This document shows positions 31,411 to 43,200 of a stretch of 64,000 bases of DNA, in pieces; the stretch's first letter is position 1; the number at the start of each line of letters is the position of its first letter. The DNA comes from Polychytrium aggregatum (taxonomy: Eukaryota > Chytridiomycota > Chytridiomycetes > Polychytriales). The stretch lies in NCBI RefSeq assembly GCF_025602895.1, contig NW_026516228.1, positions 248,001 to 312,000 of the forward strand, in the 5' to 3' direction. A program made the translations under genes and the position numbers. The notes below the pieces were generated by a model. That model was not told the DNA's origin. It worked only from the letters and a program-made list of their open reading frames with translations, and did not search any database.

Positions 31411-31484
31411 TCGTATTATCGTATTATCATATTATAATATTATCATATTATTCTATTTTCATATTATCATGTTGGCATATCATG
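31411..31484. other. AT-rich island in GC-rich DNA
   Basis: A ~70-bp stretch built of TATTATCRTATTA-like units, with the perfect 12-bp palindrome ATATTATAATAT inside, next to a G/T-rich repeat on its left. Base composition contrasts sharply with the surroundings. It could be a duplex-unwinding or origin-like element, or simply a degenerate microsatellite. Confidence 0.45.
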
Positions 31485-32217
31485 TCGCGCCGTTCTTTTC
31501 GCCTCATCCAATGCCCACATTCCCGCATGCTTTGGTTCCCCCCGTCGCCGTTCTACACACTTCTTCGAAACGAATGGCTGTCGCATTTGGCGTTGGTGGC
31601 GAGTTCCACACTACGCCCGTCGCGCCAGCGCTCCATCTTCCCTCTCCCCCTTCGTCCCCACGTCCATCCCCCCCACCACCACTTCTGCCTCGTCTTCGCG
31701 TCCTTGGGCTGCCTTGCCTTCTTTCTCGCCAGTGCTGCCTCATGGCCTTGCGCTTCGCTCACGTTACCGCACACGCCTCGCCGCAGCAACTTGCTCCTTG
31801 CCCAGTCGCTCCCCGTGATGCCCAAGTGCGGCATCGCAATTTATCGGGGACCCCCTCCCCATCCACATGGGTCGTCTGCTGGGCAGTCCAGTTCCCTGTC
31901 CATCGGCCCACCGCCTTCGACTTTTTTTTTTTTTCCATCGCGCCTTGGCCATGGCGGATGGTTCGCAATCTCCTCCAGTCGCCAGCGGTGTCCGGCCACC
32001 CTCCCCCTCGTCCTCCAGGGTTCCACGGCGCGACCGCCTCCTATCTGGCTTGGCCGCCGCGATATTTCTGGTTCGCCGCTGGTGTCTGGTGTTGGTGTCT
32101 GGTGTTTGGTGTTGGTGTTGCTCGACCACACTGATGCCTATCTCCCACCAATCGCCATTCGCTTTTCCCTATGGCCCGAGAGTGACCCCTGCCCCTGTCT
32201 TGCCTTGGATGCCGCTC

Positions 32218-32297
32218 GACAAACATGCCGCTTGACAAACATGCCGCTCGACAAACATGCCGCTTGACAAACATGCCGCTCGACAAACATGCCGCTG
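32218..32297. repeat. 16-bp tandem repeat, five units
   Basis: Five units of GACAAACATGCCGCTY (last unit ends in G), located about 180 bp beyond the ALG13 stop. Confidence 0.92.
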
Positions 32298-32474
32298 GAC
32301 TGTGGGAACCATGTCCTATCTGGGTCTGGTCGTCGGCATCGCGCTCCCCTCTCCCTCTCCCTCTCGCTTTCTCACCGGCGTCCACGAATATCGGGTGAGT
32401 GCTGCCCACGATCGGCTACTATTATCACCACTGATGCGAGGGGGGATCTCTGCCCACAACCAGAGCTCCCTGGT

Positions 32475-33149
32475 CTACACAAACCCCATCTCGTCCTTGA
32501 GCAGACGGACAAACTCGCCCCCGTCGCAATCGTACCATTCTTTCAACCCTGGATCGCTTCGCTGCCAAAGCTCCAGCTGCCTTCCGAGACTGGCCTCGGT
32601 GCAGTCCGCGGCAAAGTACAGGAATCCCTCGTGCGAAAGCGCACTTCCCAGCTCGGCTTGGTGCTGGTCCATGAGCTTGGGGTTCGCAACAACGATGAGC
32701 GGCTTGCGCAGATCGAGTCCCTCGAGGATCGATCCTGAGCCTCCGTGTGTGATGATGAGGTCGGCCTGCTCCATCTGTCGTCGAAGTGACGGAGCAAAGG
32801 AAAAGCCCACGACCTCGATGGTCGTATGGGCCTCGGCGGGCTCTTGCGACTGCTCGATGGCACCATCACCTCGGGCGGCTTTCCGGAGCCGACAGACGGT
32901 GGGATTGCTGCTGCTCTCGAGACCTAGGCTCGGGAGAACGTCGTCCCGCTCCTGAGCACTCATTGCAACTTCCTCCATCGCCTTGGAGTGCCGGGCTGAG
33001 GCCAAAACATCCAGCGGGCTGCGGCCATGTTGGATGACCACACGGGCAAAACCGAGATTCATGAGCCTGGCGACCAGGCTGCTTGTCGATACGAGGTCGA
33101 TCAGCGTGTCGAACCGAGTTGTTCCGACAGTGACGAAGGCCTGAGCCAT
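32475..33149 (-). CDS. ALG13: ALG13, catalytic subunit of UDP-GlcNAc transferase for N-glycan assembly
   Basis: With membrane partner Alg14 it adds the second GlcNAc to dolichol-PP-GlcNAc at the cytosolic face of the ER. Single exon, 224 residues (yeast about 200). The N-terminus AFVTVGTTRFDTLIDLV matches the family start. The sugar-nucleotide half shows IEVVGFSFAPSLRRQMEQAD, LIITHGGSGSILEGLDLRKP and LIVVANPKLMDQHQAELGSA, the glycosyltransferase-28 C-terminal signature with the diagnostic HGGSGS turn. An insert of about 50 residues (ARHSKAMEEVAMSAQERDD onward) is longer than in yeast. It is divergent from the TRIC-type gene 500 bp away. Alg14 is not in the window. Confidence 0.93.
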   Translation of the reverse strand: MAQAFVTVGTTRFDTLIDLVSTSSLVARLMNLGFARVVIQHGRSPLDVLASARHSKAMEEVAMSAQERDDVLPSLGLESSSNPTVCRLRKAARGDGAIEQSQEPAEAHTTIEVVGFSFAPSLRRQMEQADLIITHGGSGSILEGLDLRKPLIVVANPKLMDQHQAELGSALSHEGFLYFAADCTEASLGRQLELWQRSDPGLKEWYDCDGGEFVRLLKDEMGFV

Positions 33150-33648
33150 GATGTTTGCGGCGGTTGCTGAGGTTCTGTGTGCTTGTGGAGATGCTGGACC
33201 GGACCAGATCAGGCTGGGCTGGGCTGGGCTGGGCTGGGCTGGGCTGATTGTTACCCGAGAGCGGCTGCGTCGATGTGGCCACTCGTCAAAGTGAGTCGCT
33301 GCCTTGATGCTTGTGAAAGCAAGTCGTCAGAATGTATCGCCGTGCTGATGCTTGTCGTTTTGTCTTGGCGGGATCGCTCCTTGCGGGATCGCTCCTTGAT
33401 CAGGTGCAGGACCTGGCCGGAGGAGCATGGGCCGGTGGCCCCCGGTTGATTTCTGGCGGGCTTCTGCCCCCCGCTTCTTCACCCCGGCACTTGCCCGTGC
33501 GTTTAGCTCGTGCGTCTCGTCCCGGCCCTTTCTGCCTTTGTCGTCTTGGCCTGTGCTTGATCGCCGTCTGGTCATCCCATCCCATCCCATCCATTCATCC
33601 AGCCACCCGCCTCTCGTCTTCTCGCCAAGCCGATCCGCCGTCTCTGCC
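33150..33648. promoter_or_regulatory. Divergent promoter region (ALG13 / TRIC-like)
   Basis: A 500-bp gap between head-to-head genes containing a (GGGCT)6 tract at 33216-33245. No TATA box seen. Confidence 0.45.
33216..33245. repeat. 5-bp tandem repeat (GGGCT)6
   Basis: Six perfect units just upstream of the ALG13 start. Confidence 0.92.
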
Positions 33649-35063
33649 ATGGTCGATACTCAGCGATTCGACTGGGACTCGCTCCACTCCCTCTACCCGC
33701 TGATCAGGGATAACCTCTACCTCGCCAAACACTCCATCTGGCTGCCCATCTTGCACGGGCTGTGGTATGCCTTTGCCTTCTACAAGCACACCCGCACCAA
33801 CCCTGCTGCTCGGCAGCCAGTCCTGCGAGGATACGGTATGCATCTCGCCTCGGTCCAGATTCCATCGCCCGTGTCGACGCTGCTGCCATGCACCGCCGAT
33901 CCGAAATGATTTGTTTCCACCGGCGCTTCTGCTAGGCTCCTGCCACACTTCTGCTACGCTCCTGCCGCGCGCTGCTCTGCCTCTGGGCTCGGCTCGGAGT
34001 CGCGTACTGATTTCTTGCACCTTTCCGTTTCCTCCGATTGAACCGATCTGTCCAGTGGGGTATTTGTGTCAGGCCTTTGGAGGCGGAACGCTTGCAGGTA
34101 AGAATGCGCACTCGCTATTTCCTGTCTGCCCCGACATGCACTCATGAAGGCCCGCAGAATCTCGAACCTGACTCTTTGTCGTTTCACACAGCCATTCTTC
34201 TGGGCCGACCCGTGCCGACGATCCTGAATCAGACCCTCATTCCGCTCTACACGCTCGGCTATCTTCTTGTCTTCCATGTGCCCTTCACTTTCAAGATCCT
34301 GCGCTCGCTCTCGCCCGTCACAGAGCTGTTCTTTGACGTCGTGGATGCGATCGGGCGAACCTTTTCGCTCACGCACATGATCGACTCGCTCCTCGATGCA
34401 CCGAGCTCGCCAGTGTCGGGCTCGATCCTGTCGGTCTTCATTCTCAGCGTCCTGCAGGCCACTGGCGGCGGCATTCTCTACCGCTGGACCAACGTCTCGC
34501 CATTCGCTTACCCTGGCTACGACTTCAACATCTGCTGCCTGTCGTCGCTTCTGTACCTGGTCCTCCGCGGCGGGATCGACGTGACCTCAATCGTGGCTCT
34601 CTTTGGCTCGGCCGGCATCAAGGACGTTCCTGTTGCAGCGACCCTGGGGGCCGGCTTCAGCTGGGCCGAAATCACGTCCATCGCCAGCGACACCCTCAAG
34701 AGCATCGGCTTCCCCGTCGCCGACTTTTCCGACTCCGATGCCAAGGTGGTGGTGGTCCTGTTCATGATGCTTGGCTTCTTTTTCCGATCGAAGCGGCACG
34801 CAGTGACGGGCAAGCGGGTGGCAACCGCCTCGGCGTCGTCGTCAGCCCGGGTCCACAGCCAGTCAGTGTCCGCATCGGCTTCTGCGACGACCGCCGCTTC
34901 CTCCTCCAAGCCCGGCAGCCGCTCGGTTCCCGATGCTGGAATGCAGTCCCTTGGAGACGACTCCTCTTCCACCGAGCCGGCCACAACCCGAAACCGCCAT
35001 GGCCAAGCACCGAAAGCCAAATCTAACGAAGCTCAGCAGCGCTTGGATAGCAAGAAAAAGTAG
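33649..35063 (+). CDS. TRIC-type (TMEM38-like) intracellular cation channel
   Basis: Three exons, 33649-33835, 34056-34097 and 34192-35063, encode 366 residues. The middle exon is only 42 bases and completes VGYLCQAFGGGTLAAILLGR, where the GGG turn followed by a hydrophobic helix matches the TRIC family (trimeric K+ channels of the ER/SR that balance Ca2+ release). Further hydrophobic segments (IPLYTLGYLLVFHVPFTFKI, ILSVFILSVLQATGGGILYR with a second GGG, and AKVVVVLFMMLGFFF) fit the seven-helix pseudo-repeat layout. The last ~90 residues are a basic Ser/Ala-rich tail. Assignment rests on topology and the two glycine motifs, so it is less secure than for its neighbours. Confidence 0.72.
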
Positions 35064-35621
35064 AGCCGCAACCCCAGATCGTGGGTCAGCCAAGGCGGTG
35101 ATAGGTAGTAGTAGTAGCAGTAGTAGTGAGAAAGATTGGAAGTCAATGACTTGTCAACTGCAAGCCATCAGGAGCCTTCACAAGCCATCGCATGTACATT
35201 CTTGGCTACATGCATCGCATGCATTCACGGAATCCATAAAAGAAATGCCCAATACACTTCACTTTCCGATCCTGTCGCAGCCCCGGGTTCATGGTGAGGC
35301 TGTACGGGAGAGCAGAGTTTGTGTATTTATCGTAGATTACTGCTACGTCGCTTGAATCCGGCGACCAATCGTACAACACCGCTGCCTCGATGGACACGAA
35401 CTTGAAGGAGCAGAGTCAAGAGAGGCCCTGCCGACAGACATATGAACGAGTGGGCTGATAGACGAAGGCAAGACAGCCAGATGGGTCAGGAAATAGAGGC
35501 GAGCACAGAGTCGGACAACGGACTGTTTTTTATGTCAGGTATCGGCTGCTGAAGGCCAGAGAGTCTGAGGAGAGTTGAAGGAGGGGCCGCGGAGAAAGGG
35601 AAACAGGGACAACGCACGCTT
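35064..35621. other. Convergent intergenic region (TRIC-like / Crh-like)
   Basis: About 560 bp with a GTA/GCA trinucleotide microsatellite near 35105-35128; no gene recognised. Confidence 0.5.
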
Positions 35622-37477
35622 CTAGAGCCATGCCATCATGCCCACGGCCGAGATGGCAGCAGCAGCCAAGGGCACAATGGCGCTCTTGAGGAGGGTGCTG
35701 GCGCTCGAAGTCGACTGGGGCGAGCCGGTGGCGCCAGCACCGCTGGTCGTGGCCGTGCCAGAGGGGTGGGCCGAGAGCGAGGCAAGAGCCTGAGGGGGCC
35801 AGGCGGCAACAGGCTGGTCATTGTCGTCGTAGCACTGGATGTCGATGTAGGCAAAGATGGCCGAGTACGACGGGGCATTCCAGGTGGTTGGGCCGCCGGC
35901 CCACTGAGCCGTGCCGTTGCGCCAAAAGTCTCCGGCATCCCAAGCAGTAAGGCGAACGAACGATGGGGTATTGGGGAACCAAGGATCCGTGGTAGCGTTG
36001 GTGGCCGAGAAGGAGTCGTTCTTGAAGGTGGTGCGCAGGGGCACGCCATCGATCGAAAAGCTGATGGAGGGTCATGGCGGGGAAAAGTCAGAGCCAAAAG
36101 GTGGTGTTGGTCGATGGTCCGGCGCTGTGGCCCGCTCAAGCGACCCCATTCGAGTGGCGAGGACGACTATCGGGGCAGCATGGCAATCGCCGATGGTACT
36201 CACATGATTCTTTGGCTGTTCCAGTCGACGGTGTAGTCATGGAGGCCGCCGATGTTGCCGCCGTCGGGGATGGTCAGACGCTGCATGTGAGGGCCAAACT
36301 CCTCAATGCCCTTGTAGAAGATGTTGGACTGCATGTCGGTCTGCTCGATGCCGACAATTTCGACATCGATCTCGTCCTTGACGTCCGACATGGTGAAAAA
36401 CGTCTGTGGAAGCGAGGCAAGCCGTGAGCAGGAGCGACCCATCATGCGTCGCGCCGTGCATTGAATCGCGAGGGATGATGTGCCGGGGGGTAGTGGCAGA
36501 CTGTGGGTCGATTCGTAAAGATGACAAGCGCCGATGCGGCAGAGGCTGGTTCGGCCAGATCACGGAGGCGAAGCACCAACATGGCCCGGCAGGTTGGGAT
36601 ACGTACGGTGACAAGACCGGGGATGGGAGGGGCGCTGAAGCGAGTCGTAATCTTGCCGTATCTGTTTCAGCAGGAGGAGAGGACAGCACAGGGAGGCTGA
36701 GCAAACGAGCAAACGAGCAAACGAGCAAACGAGCAAACGAGCAAACGAGCAAACGAGCAAACGAGCAAACGAGCAAACGAGCAAACGAGCAAACGAGCAA
36801 ACGAGCAAACGAGCAAACGAGCAAACGAGCAAACGAGCAAACGAGCAAACGAGCAAACGAGCAAACGAGCAAACGAGCAGAAGCAGGCGAGGCAGCGGAA
36901 TCTCTCGGGTGTGTGGAACTGCTCGGCTTACTTGATGTAGAAGTTGCTGCTGAGCTGGGCACCCCAGGCCCAGTTGGTGCCGTTGGGAAGGGTGTAGCGG
37001 GTCAGGGTAACATTCAGACCCTCGGGACCAAACTGACAGCCAGATGTCAAGCAGAGGATTAGTCTGTGCCCATGCAGCGCTCACAAACGAGGGCCGACAA
37101 CAGCATTTATGGGCGAGGGCCAACAGCAGTGCTCCTCACAGTCCTGGAGGCGGACAGTTTGGTGGACAGTTTGGTGGTGGACGACATTTGGGCTGGAGGG
37201 GTTGGCACCCCAGTGCAGCGCATATTGCGAGGCTTACACTGGCGTTCTCGACGCCGTTGTCGAGGGTAAAGTCATAGAGGTTGCGCTGGGCCTGAGCTTC
37301 GGGGAAGGGGCCGTTGGAGCTATGGTCGCCAGGGATCGGGTTGAAGTAGATGCGGGAGCTGTTGGTGAAGGTGTAGTGGCCCGAGACGCAGTTGCCGTCG
37401 GTCGAGGGGGTGCCTGCCGAGGCAGTGCGGGCCATGAAGGCGGCGGCGACCAGAGCGGTCAGCGACAGGAGCTGCAT
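35622..37477 (-). CDS. Crh-type GH16 chitin-glucan transglycosylase, GPI-anchored
   Basis: Fungal cell-wall enzyme that links chitin to beta-glucan (yeast Crh1/Utr2 family). Five exons on the minus strand: 37238-37477, 36932-37032, 36607-36661, 36204-36403 and 35622-36060, 344 residues. It has an N-terminal signal peptide (MQLLSLTALVAAAFMARTAS), then GLNVTLTRYTLPNGTNWAWG, YGKITTRFSAPPIPGLVT, and the catalytic signature KDEIDVEIVG with the GH16 Glu-Ile-Asp-x-Glu core intact. HDYTVDWNSQRIIFSIDGVP and WDAGDFWRNGTAQWAGG follow. The C-terminus has a Ser/Thr/Ala stretch then a hydrophobic end (SAIVPLAAAAISAVGMMAWL), typical of a GPI-anchor signal. The 55-base exon 3 is needed to keep phase. Intron 2 holds a 22-copy minisatellite. 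Confidence 0.92.
36699..36874. repeat. 8-bp minisatellite, 22 units, in Crh-like intron 2
   Basis: Twenty-two perfect head-to-tail copies of GAGCAAAC (176 bp) in the intron between exons 36932-37032 and 36607-36661. It is the longest perfect array in the window. Confidence 0.97.
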
Positions 37478-38037
37478 GGTGGGCACGGAGGACGATAGGC
37501 GGATGATTCGCTGAGGAAGGTGCTCTGATCCAGGACAGGATCTGCAAGGAGGAAACGGACGAGCGACGAGAGAGGCGGCGAGGTTGCCCGGAGCCAGAAA
37601 ACAAAAGTGCGAACTGGCACGGGCTGGCTCTGGGGTGGCCACGGCTTTGATTGTCGAACGCGGGGGTGCGCGTCGAGTGGTGCCACCAGCGCGCCGACGC
37701 GTGCAGCAGCGCGGCTCTGCGGACTCTCAGTGGCCCGCGGAGCAGGCGTGGCGCATGTGTGTCACATCCACCCTTGCTGAGTCGCGATCCCGAGGCGCGC
37801 ACGCGATGGCGCCTCAATATTGCTGGCGCCACAGGGCTGTGACGACACTGTGTCTGTGCCTGGTGCTCTTCGAGTGGCACCGCCCCTGGCTTCGAATGGC
37901 TCAGTTCCGCCTTGTGTTTCAAGTCCGGCTCGACCCACCTGCCGCATGCATCGCCTCCTCGCCAGCAGCGCGAGGGGGTGTTGACCCGAGCGCCGACGAT
38001 CCGATTGCAACGAGAGAGAGAGAGAGAGAGAGAGAGA

Positions 38038-38076
<39 letters not shown>

Positions 38077-38225
38077 ATGGCTAGCCACGCTCTGGTTGAC
38101 TGCGCATATCACGTGACCAAATTGCCAGATCACGGCCTCATCCATCCTCGCTCATACTCCGCGCCCGTCGGCATCCATCTGCCATCTGCCATCTGCCATC
38201 TACACCCGATCACAAGGCGCACATC
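37478..38225. other. Divergent intergenic region (Crh-like / cyclophilin H)
   Basis: About 750 bp with the GA/TG compound microsatellite and a CATCTGC repeat near 38170-38200 just before the cyclophilin start. No gene recognised. Confidence 0.5.
38012..38075. repeat. Compound microsatellite (GA)13-(TG)18
   Basis: (GA)13 at 38012-38037 followed almost directly by about 18 TG units to 38075, about 150 bp before the cyclophilin H start. Confidence 0.95.
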
Positions 38226-39665
38226 ATGGCGGACGAGGAGAATCCGATCGTAAGTGTCGCCGAGGAGCTGGAAGCCGCGCACGATCGCCGATGGAGAGGC
38301 CTGTGTTTTGCTCGTTTCAACCACCAACCCGTCTCTGTCGAACCTGTTGCAGGTCTTCTTCGACATCACCATCGGCGGACAGCCCGGTATGCAGCCTGTG
38401 CATCGGATTGCATCGACTTGAGCATATAATGCGGAAGCAGCTGCTGATACCGTTGAGTTGAGTGCCTCTGGATCCGCTGTGTCGCTTCAATCGAGCCTTG
38501 CCTCGTCTAACGCTTGTCCTCCTCGACCCACTTGGACCCATCCCAAACATGCATATGCACTCTTTCCCCCTCAATGCAGCTGGTCGGCTGAAGATGGAGC
38601 TCTTCAACGACGTTGTACCAAAGACATGCGAGAACTTCCGCCAGCTGTGTACTGGCGAGTACAAGTGAGTGGCTGTTGTTCGCCAAGGCGCCATCGTCTC
38701 CAAGTCGAGATCAGCATGGTGCCTTTTGCATTTTCGCCAGTCACGGTTCGTTGAGGATCTCTAAGCCAGCGACTTGCGACGATCTGTCTCTCTGAAGGAG
38801 AAACGGTGTCCCGCAGGGATACAAAGGATGCCAGTTCCATCGAGTTATCAAAGGTAGACCCTGGCACTCACCATCGGGGAGGGGACAATGATGCGATCAT
38901 GCAGCATCGGCTCTTGTCTTGTGATCAGGCTCGTCCGGGATCAAGCCCCGTTTTGTCGATGACCGGATTTTGCTGCATGGCATTGATTTTGTGTGTCGCA
39001 GACTTTATGATCCAGGGCGGTGACTTTATCAAGGGCGACGGAACCGGGGCGATGAGCATCTACGGCGAGCGATTCGAAGACGAAAGCTTTCAGCTCAAGC
39101 ACTCGGGCCCAGGACTGCTATCGATGGTACGGAGGAGCAACTGCAGCGAGCCACCGGGGCTATCGACCGAATCGGCCGAGTCAGCGATAGAGCCACATCC
39201 ATTCGCATCTGCATCTGCATCTGCAGCGATCGATCCAAATGCCATTTGCTGACCGGCTCTCGATCCATCCCGTCGCTCCTCCGACAGGCCAACAGCGGCC
39301 CCAACAGCAATGGCTGCCAGTTCTTCATCACATGCACAAAATGCGACTTTTTGGACTCGAAGCACGTTGTCTTTGGTCGGCTGGTTGACGGCCTGCTGAC
39401 GCTACGTAAGATTGAGAACGTCCCGACGGGCCCAAACAACCGCCCAAAGGTGAGTGTCGCTGGCTGGGGGGGGGGTGTTTCTTCGGACCAGGAGGATGCG
39501 CCATCGATGGAGTTTCTTGGTTTACGTTCTTTCCTGCTCCCTCCCTTTCTCGGGCCACTGGCGCTTGTCTTGATCTCAGTAATTGCCACATCCGATGATC
39601 CTGACCCGTGCTCCTTCTGTCGATCGCAGCTCCCCGTCATCATCTCCGAGTGCGGCCAGATGTAG
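38226..39665 (+). CDS. PPIH: Cyclophilin H (peptidyl-prolyl isomerase of the U4/U6 snRNP)
   Basis: Spliceosomal cyclophilin that binds PRP4/PRP18-type partners in the tri-snRNP. Seven exons: 38226-38249, 38353-38386, 38580-38664, 38798-38853, 39002-39126, 39288-39449 and 39630-39665, 173 residues (human PPIH 177). The sequence follows PPIH almost residue for residue: [122 protein letters not shown] and [11 protein letters not shown]. The active-site arginine (FHRVIKDF), Phe and His are present, so it should be a working isomerase. The 5' exons are very short (24 and 34 bases). Confidence 0.95.
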
Positions 39666-40221
39666 AGCGGCCCTATCGGAAAGATCTCGATCTCAGAGGC
39701 TTATGCAGCAACTAGTCGGATCGCTTGTCTCTATTCCCTCGAGATACTCTTGCCAATACAAGCGGACTTGTGGGCGATCGCTCTCGACATGCGCGCGTCC
39801 GGGACAAGATTATGCAAGCTTGCGACCCCAAAGGAGACGTGGATTCGAGATGCCGAGTTTGAAATATAAAAACAAAGAAACGTGACACACCCCTTCGTTC
39901 TATGGCGGTTGGTGGGCGGCGAGGATCCGATGAAACGGAAACAAAGAATGAGAGCATGAAGGATGGCGGCGAAGAAAATGAGGGTGGAAGGAAAGAGGGA
40001 GGCTTTCAAATAAAAAGACATGAAAAGATCGTGCGCAAATCCATGAGAAAAAGCTGTAGCTACAGGCCGGATCACACCAGAGAACATATGGATGGGACCA
40101 TCAACGCAGGGGGAGCGTAGATCGGCTTGTTGTCGCAGGGGAGGATGGTCCAACACCTTCGACAAAATAGTGGGACACCCTATTTGTTTTTGGGTGAATC
40201 TTCAACGTCATCGCGCTGGTT
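39666..40221. other. Convergent intergenic region (cyclophilin H / tricalbin)
   Basis: About 560 bp of 3' DNA with no recognised gene. Confidence 0.5.
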
Positions 40222-43200
40222 CTAGTTTTCCTTTGCGACAAACTTGGCCTCGAATCGCAGGCGGCCGCAGTTGTGCTTGCCGCTCAGATCCTCCACAAGC
40301 TCGACGATCTTGCCGCCTTGGCCCTCCAGCTTCTTCCATGGCAGCTGGACTGTTCCCAGGAGCTTGTCGGTCATGTGCATGGGCGATTCGTCCCAGATTT
40401 CGATGCGGACCTTGGACTGGCCAAAGACGACGGCGGGCGGGGGCGCACAGGCTTCGTTGAACTCGGGGTTGAGGTTCTTCTTGTGGGTGGCGGTGGTGTG
40501 GATCTTCTTGTCGTCGACGAAGGTGCGGATGAAGGGGTCGGACTTGCCGTTCAAGTCCACCGAGGGCAGATCGATGCCATTCTTGTAGGTGATATAAAGC
40601 GTGCCGGAAACCAGGCCGCTATCTGCTTCACGGAGACAAGGTCGATAAGCGCCGATCGATGTCAGTGGCCACAGAGTTTAAAGAAGCAGAGAGCAAGCGC
40701 CGAGAAGTGGGTGGAGCAGCGATGCACGGCGTGCCTGGATTGGATTGAAGCAATGGACGTAGATACATCCAAATGAGGGCCGCAACCCGTGGGGTACTCA
40801 CCCGACGACAGGGCATCGGTAGATCCAGACTGCTTTGGCGCAGCGACGGACCTGGAGAGCCCGCCCGACTCGACACCCTCAAGGAGGTTGCCCGAGGTTC
40901 CAGTGCGGGTGAGGACTTTTCCGAGCTTGCCGATACCCGAGGTGACGCCATGACCAATCTGGCCGATGCCCGAGGTGACGCCATGGCCGATCTGGCCGAT
41001 ACCCGAGGTGACACCCTGTCCGATCTGACCGATACCCGAGGTGACACCCTGTCCGATCTGGCTCACGCCCTGACCGAGACCGGTGCCAACCTTCTTGAGG
41101 TTTCCAAGAGTCGGTCCACGGACGATGCGGCGGCGCTGTCGGGCATCGGGGGTGCCGTAGTCAACCTCGACGGCAACAGACGATTCTGTCAAGGCCGCAA
41201 ACTTGGAGCCCACGTTGAGGAGCTGGCCGTCGCCCAGGTCAATCTTGGTGCGAGTGCCGATGATGGATCGCAGTGGATTGCTCCATTGGCCAATGGTGAC
41301 GTCGTCGTCGTCCTGGAACTCCTTGCCCTGGACCTTGAGGAGAATGTCGACGACATCCGTGTCGATATCGGAGACGATAAAGTCGACGGCCTGATCCCAG
41401 GTTGCCTCGGCGTCAGCCTGAGTGAGGGAACTGAACAGGCGTCGCTTTCCGCGATAGATCTCAAAGTAGGTATGCGTAGCGTTCACGTTTTCAGAGTTGA
41501 CAACCCGGAAATGCACCACGCCAGACTCTGCGAAAAGGTTTGGGAAGGGAGCACGCGGACGGGTGTCAGTACCGATGAGAACACCTATCCCCGAACAATG
41601 GAGTGCGACCAAGGAGAGTCCAGTCAATGATGCAGATCCCGCCCCGACTTTCGACGAACTTACTGTTGTTGTCCAGGATGGACTGGATGGGATCGACAGA
41701 CGCCTTCGGGGCTTCGGCGAGAGTGGCGCTGGCATCGCTGGACTCTGTCGGCACCGTATCTACGGGCGGCGCAGCCGTGGCCTCAGCTGCCGCGATTTGC
41801 TCATACCCCACGAGCTTGTCCTTGACGACATCACGACGCGAAACTTCAAACTTGATCGTTCCCTCGTGGCTCATGTCTCGCTTTCCAACGAGGTAGATCG
41901 GGGCGGTGCTGTGGATTGTACACCAGTCCGATAATAAGAGCGCAGTGGGTATGGTCAGCACGGTGGCATTTCCATTTCCATGCCCGGATACGAGTGCTTA
42001 TCTCGAGGGGAGGAGCGAACGCGCATGAAACTATGCAGCTACTCTTCTCTGTGCAGCCTCCCCCCTCCATACCGCGCTGTTCCTTCCGCCCGACAGCATG
42101 TCCGACAGCATGTCTGGCAGCACTGCGAGATCGAGCTACACTTACATGGCAACAGCAGAATCGTTGATTTTTTCGATCAGGAGGCCATCATTGAGGGCAC
42201 GCTTGACATAGTCAGAGGTGCGGCTGTCACCAAACATGGTCGAAACTGGGAGATCCAGCGAGCCCAGTGGCTTGGTGCTTCCATCAGGGTTCCAGTCGGT
42301 AAGAGTCAGGGTCAACACATCCGATTCTTGGTAGAAGACACCGCCCTCAAACGACTCGTTCCACTCCGGCGCAAGGGTGTCCTCGATCACACGCGTGCGG
42401 CCAAAGGTTCGGTGCTGAACGTCAAGCACAACATAGGGATCCGACTTGTCCAAGGGGCCATCCACGTTCTTGAGGCCCTTGGCTGACTGCACCTTGACGG
42501 CCAACGAGCCGAGAGGAGGCTTGGACGGCTTTGGTGCTGCAGCTGCGCCAACGATGGGAATGCGGATGAACTTGACCGTGATTCGGACTTGACCCGTGGT
42601 GGTGTTGTAGAGCGGCATCCACGTTCCGTTCAAGGATTCCTTTTGGAGACAATAAAGGCAGCGTGTTGCCAGAGGACTGTGGGTGAGCTCAAAGGCCTCG
42701 CCACCGTATTGCCGCCACTCTTCTCTCTGGCGAGACAGGCTAAGGGCAGCAGCATATGAAGAAAGCAGTCGAGCGCATGCAGCCAGTGATAGTACAGAGT
42801 TGGGGAAAAGGAATGGCATCGCTCGGTGATAAGAGCCCAGCAGCCGCTATATGTACAGGTGCGATCCGGATCGACTCATTCCCTGGGGACCAGCAGCCTC
42901 CGAGCAAGTAGCCAACTCACCTTGGAGATCACATCGTTCAGATCGATCGTCAGATCGCCAAGCTTGGCGTCGACGAGCAGATCCATCGAGTTGTAGATGG
43001 TTGCAACGTACTTGATCTTGCGGTAATCCTTGATGAAACTCGTGAATGTGTTTTCCCAAACAGGGTTTGAGGTACGCTTTCTGACCGGGGTGGAGTGGGC
43101 GCGGGAGTGAGTGTCGGAATGAGTCAGGACCAGGTACGGGTTGGTGGTCAGGGACGTGCCGGTCTTGAGATCTTTGGCGCCATGGAAGCAGATCTGCAAA

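Larger units (their letters stand above)
30363..32474. other. Long repeat-rich intergenic region
   Basis: About 2.1 kb with no supported gene. In order it holds the 9-bp repeat at 30403-30447, GGGATGTGTGCC-type units near 30910-30955, GTGGTATTGCGGTGGT-type units at 31313-31402, an AT-rich island at 31411-31484, a T12 run near 31921-31932, TGGTGTTGGTGTC-type units near 32075-32125 and the 16-bp repeat at 32218-32297. Open frames over this stretch are repeat- or composition-driven. Confidence 0.55.

Noticed and set aside
36699-36874. Repeat considered as an interstitial telomere tract
   Set aside because: The unit GAGCAAAC is not telomere-like (no TTAGGG-type G clusters) and lies in an intron.
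36405-36931. Direct splice of Crh-like exon 2 to the DEIDVE exon
   Set aside because: Phases do not match; the 55-base exon 36607-36661 restores both phase and the YGKxTxRF...PGxVT family segment.
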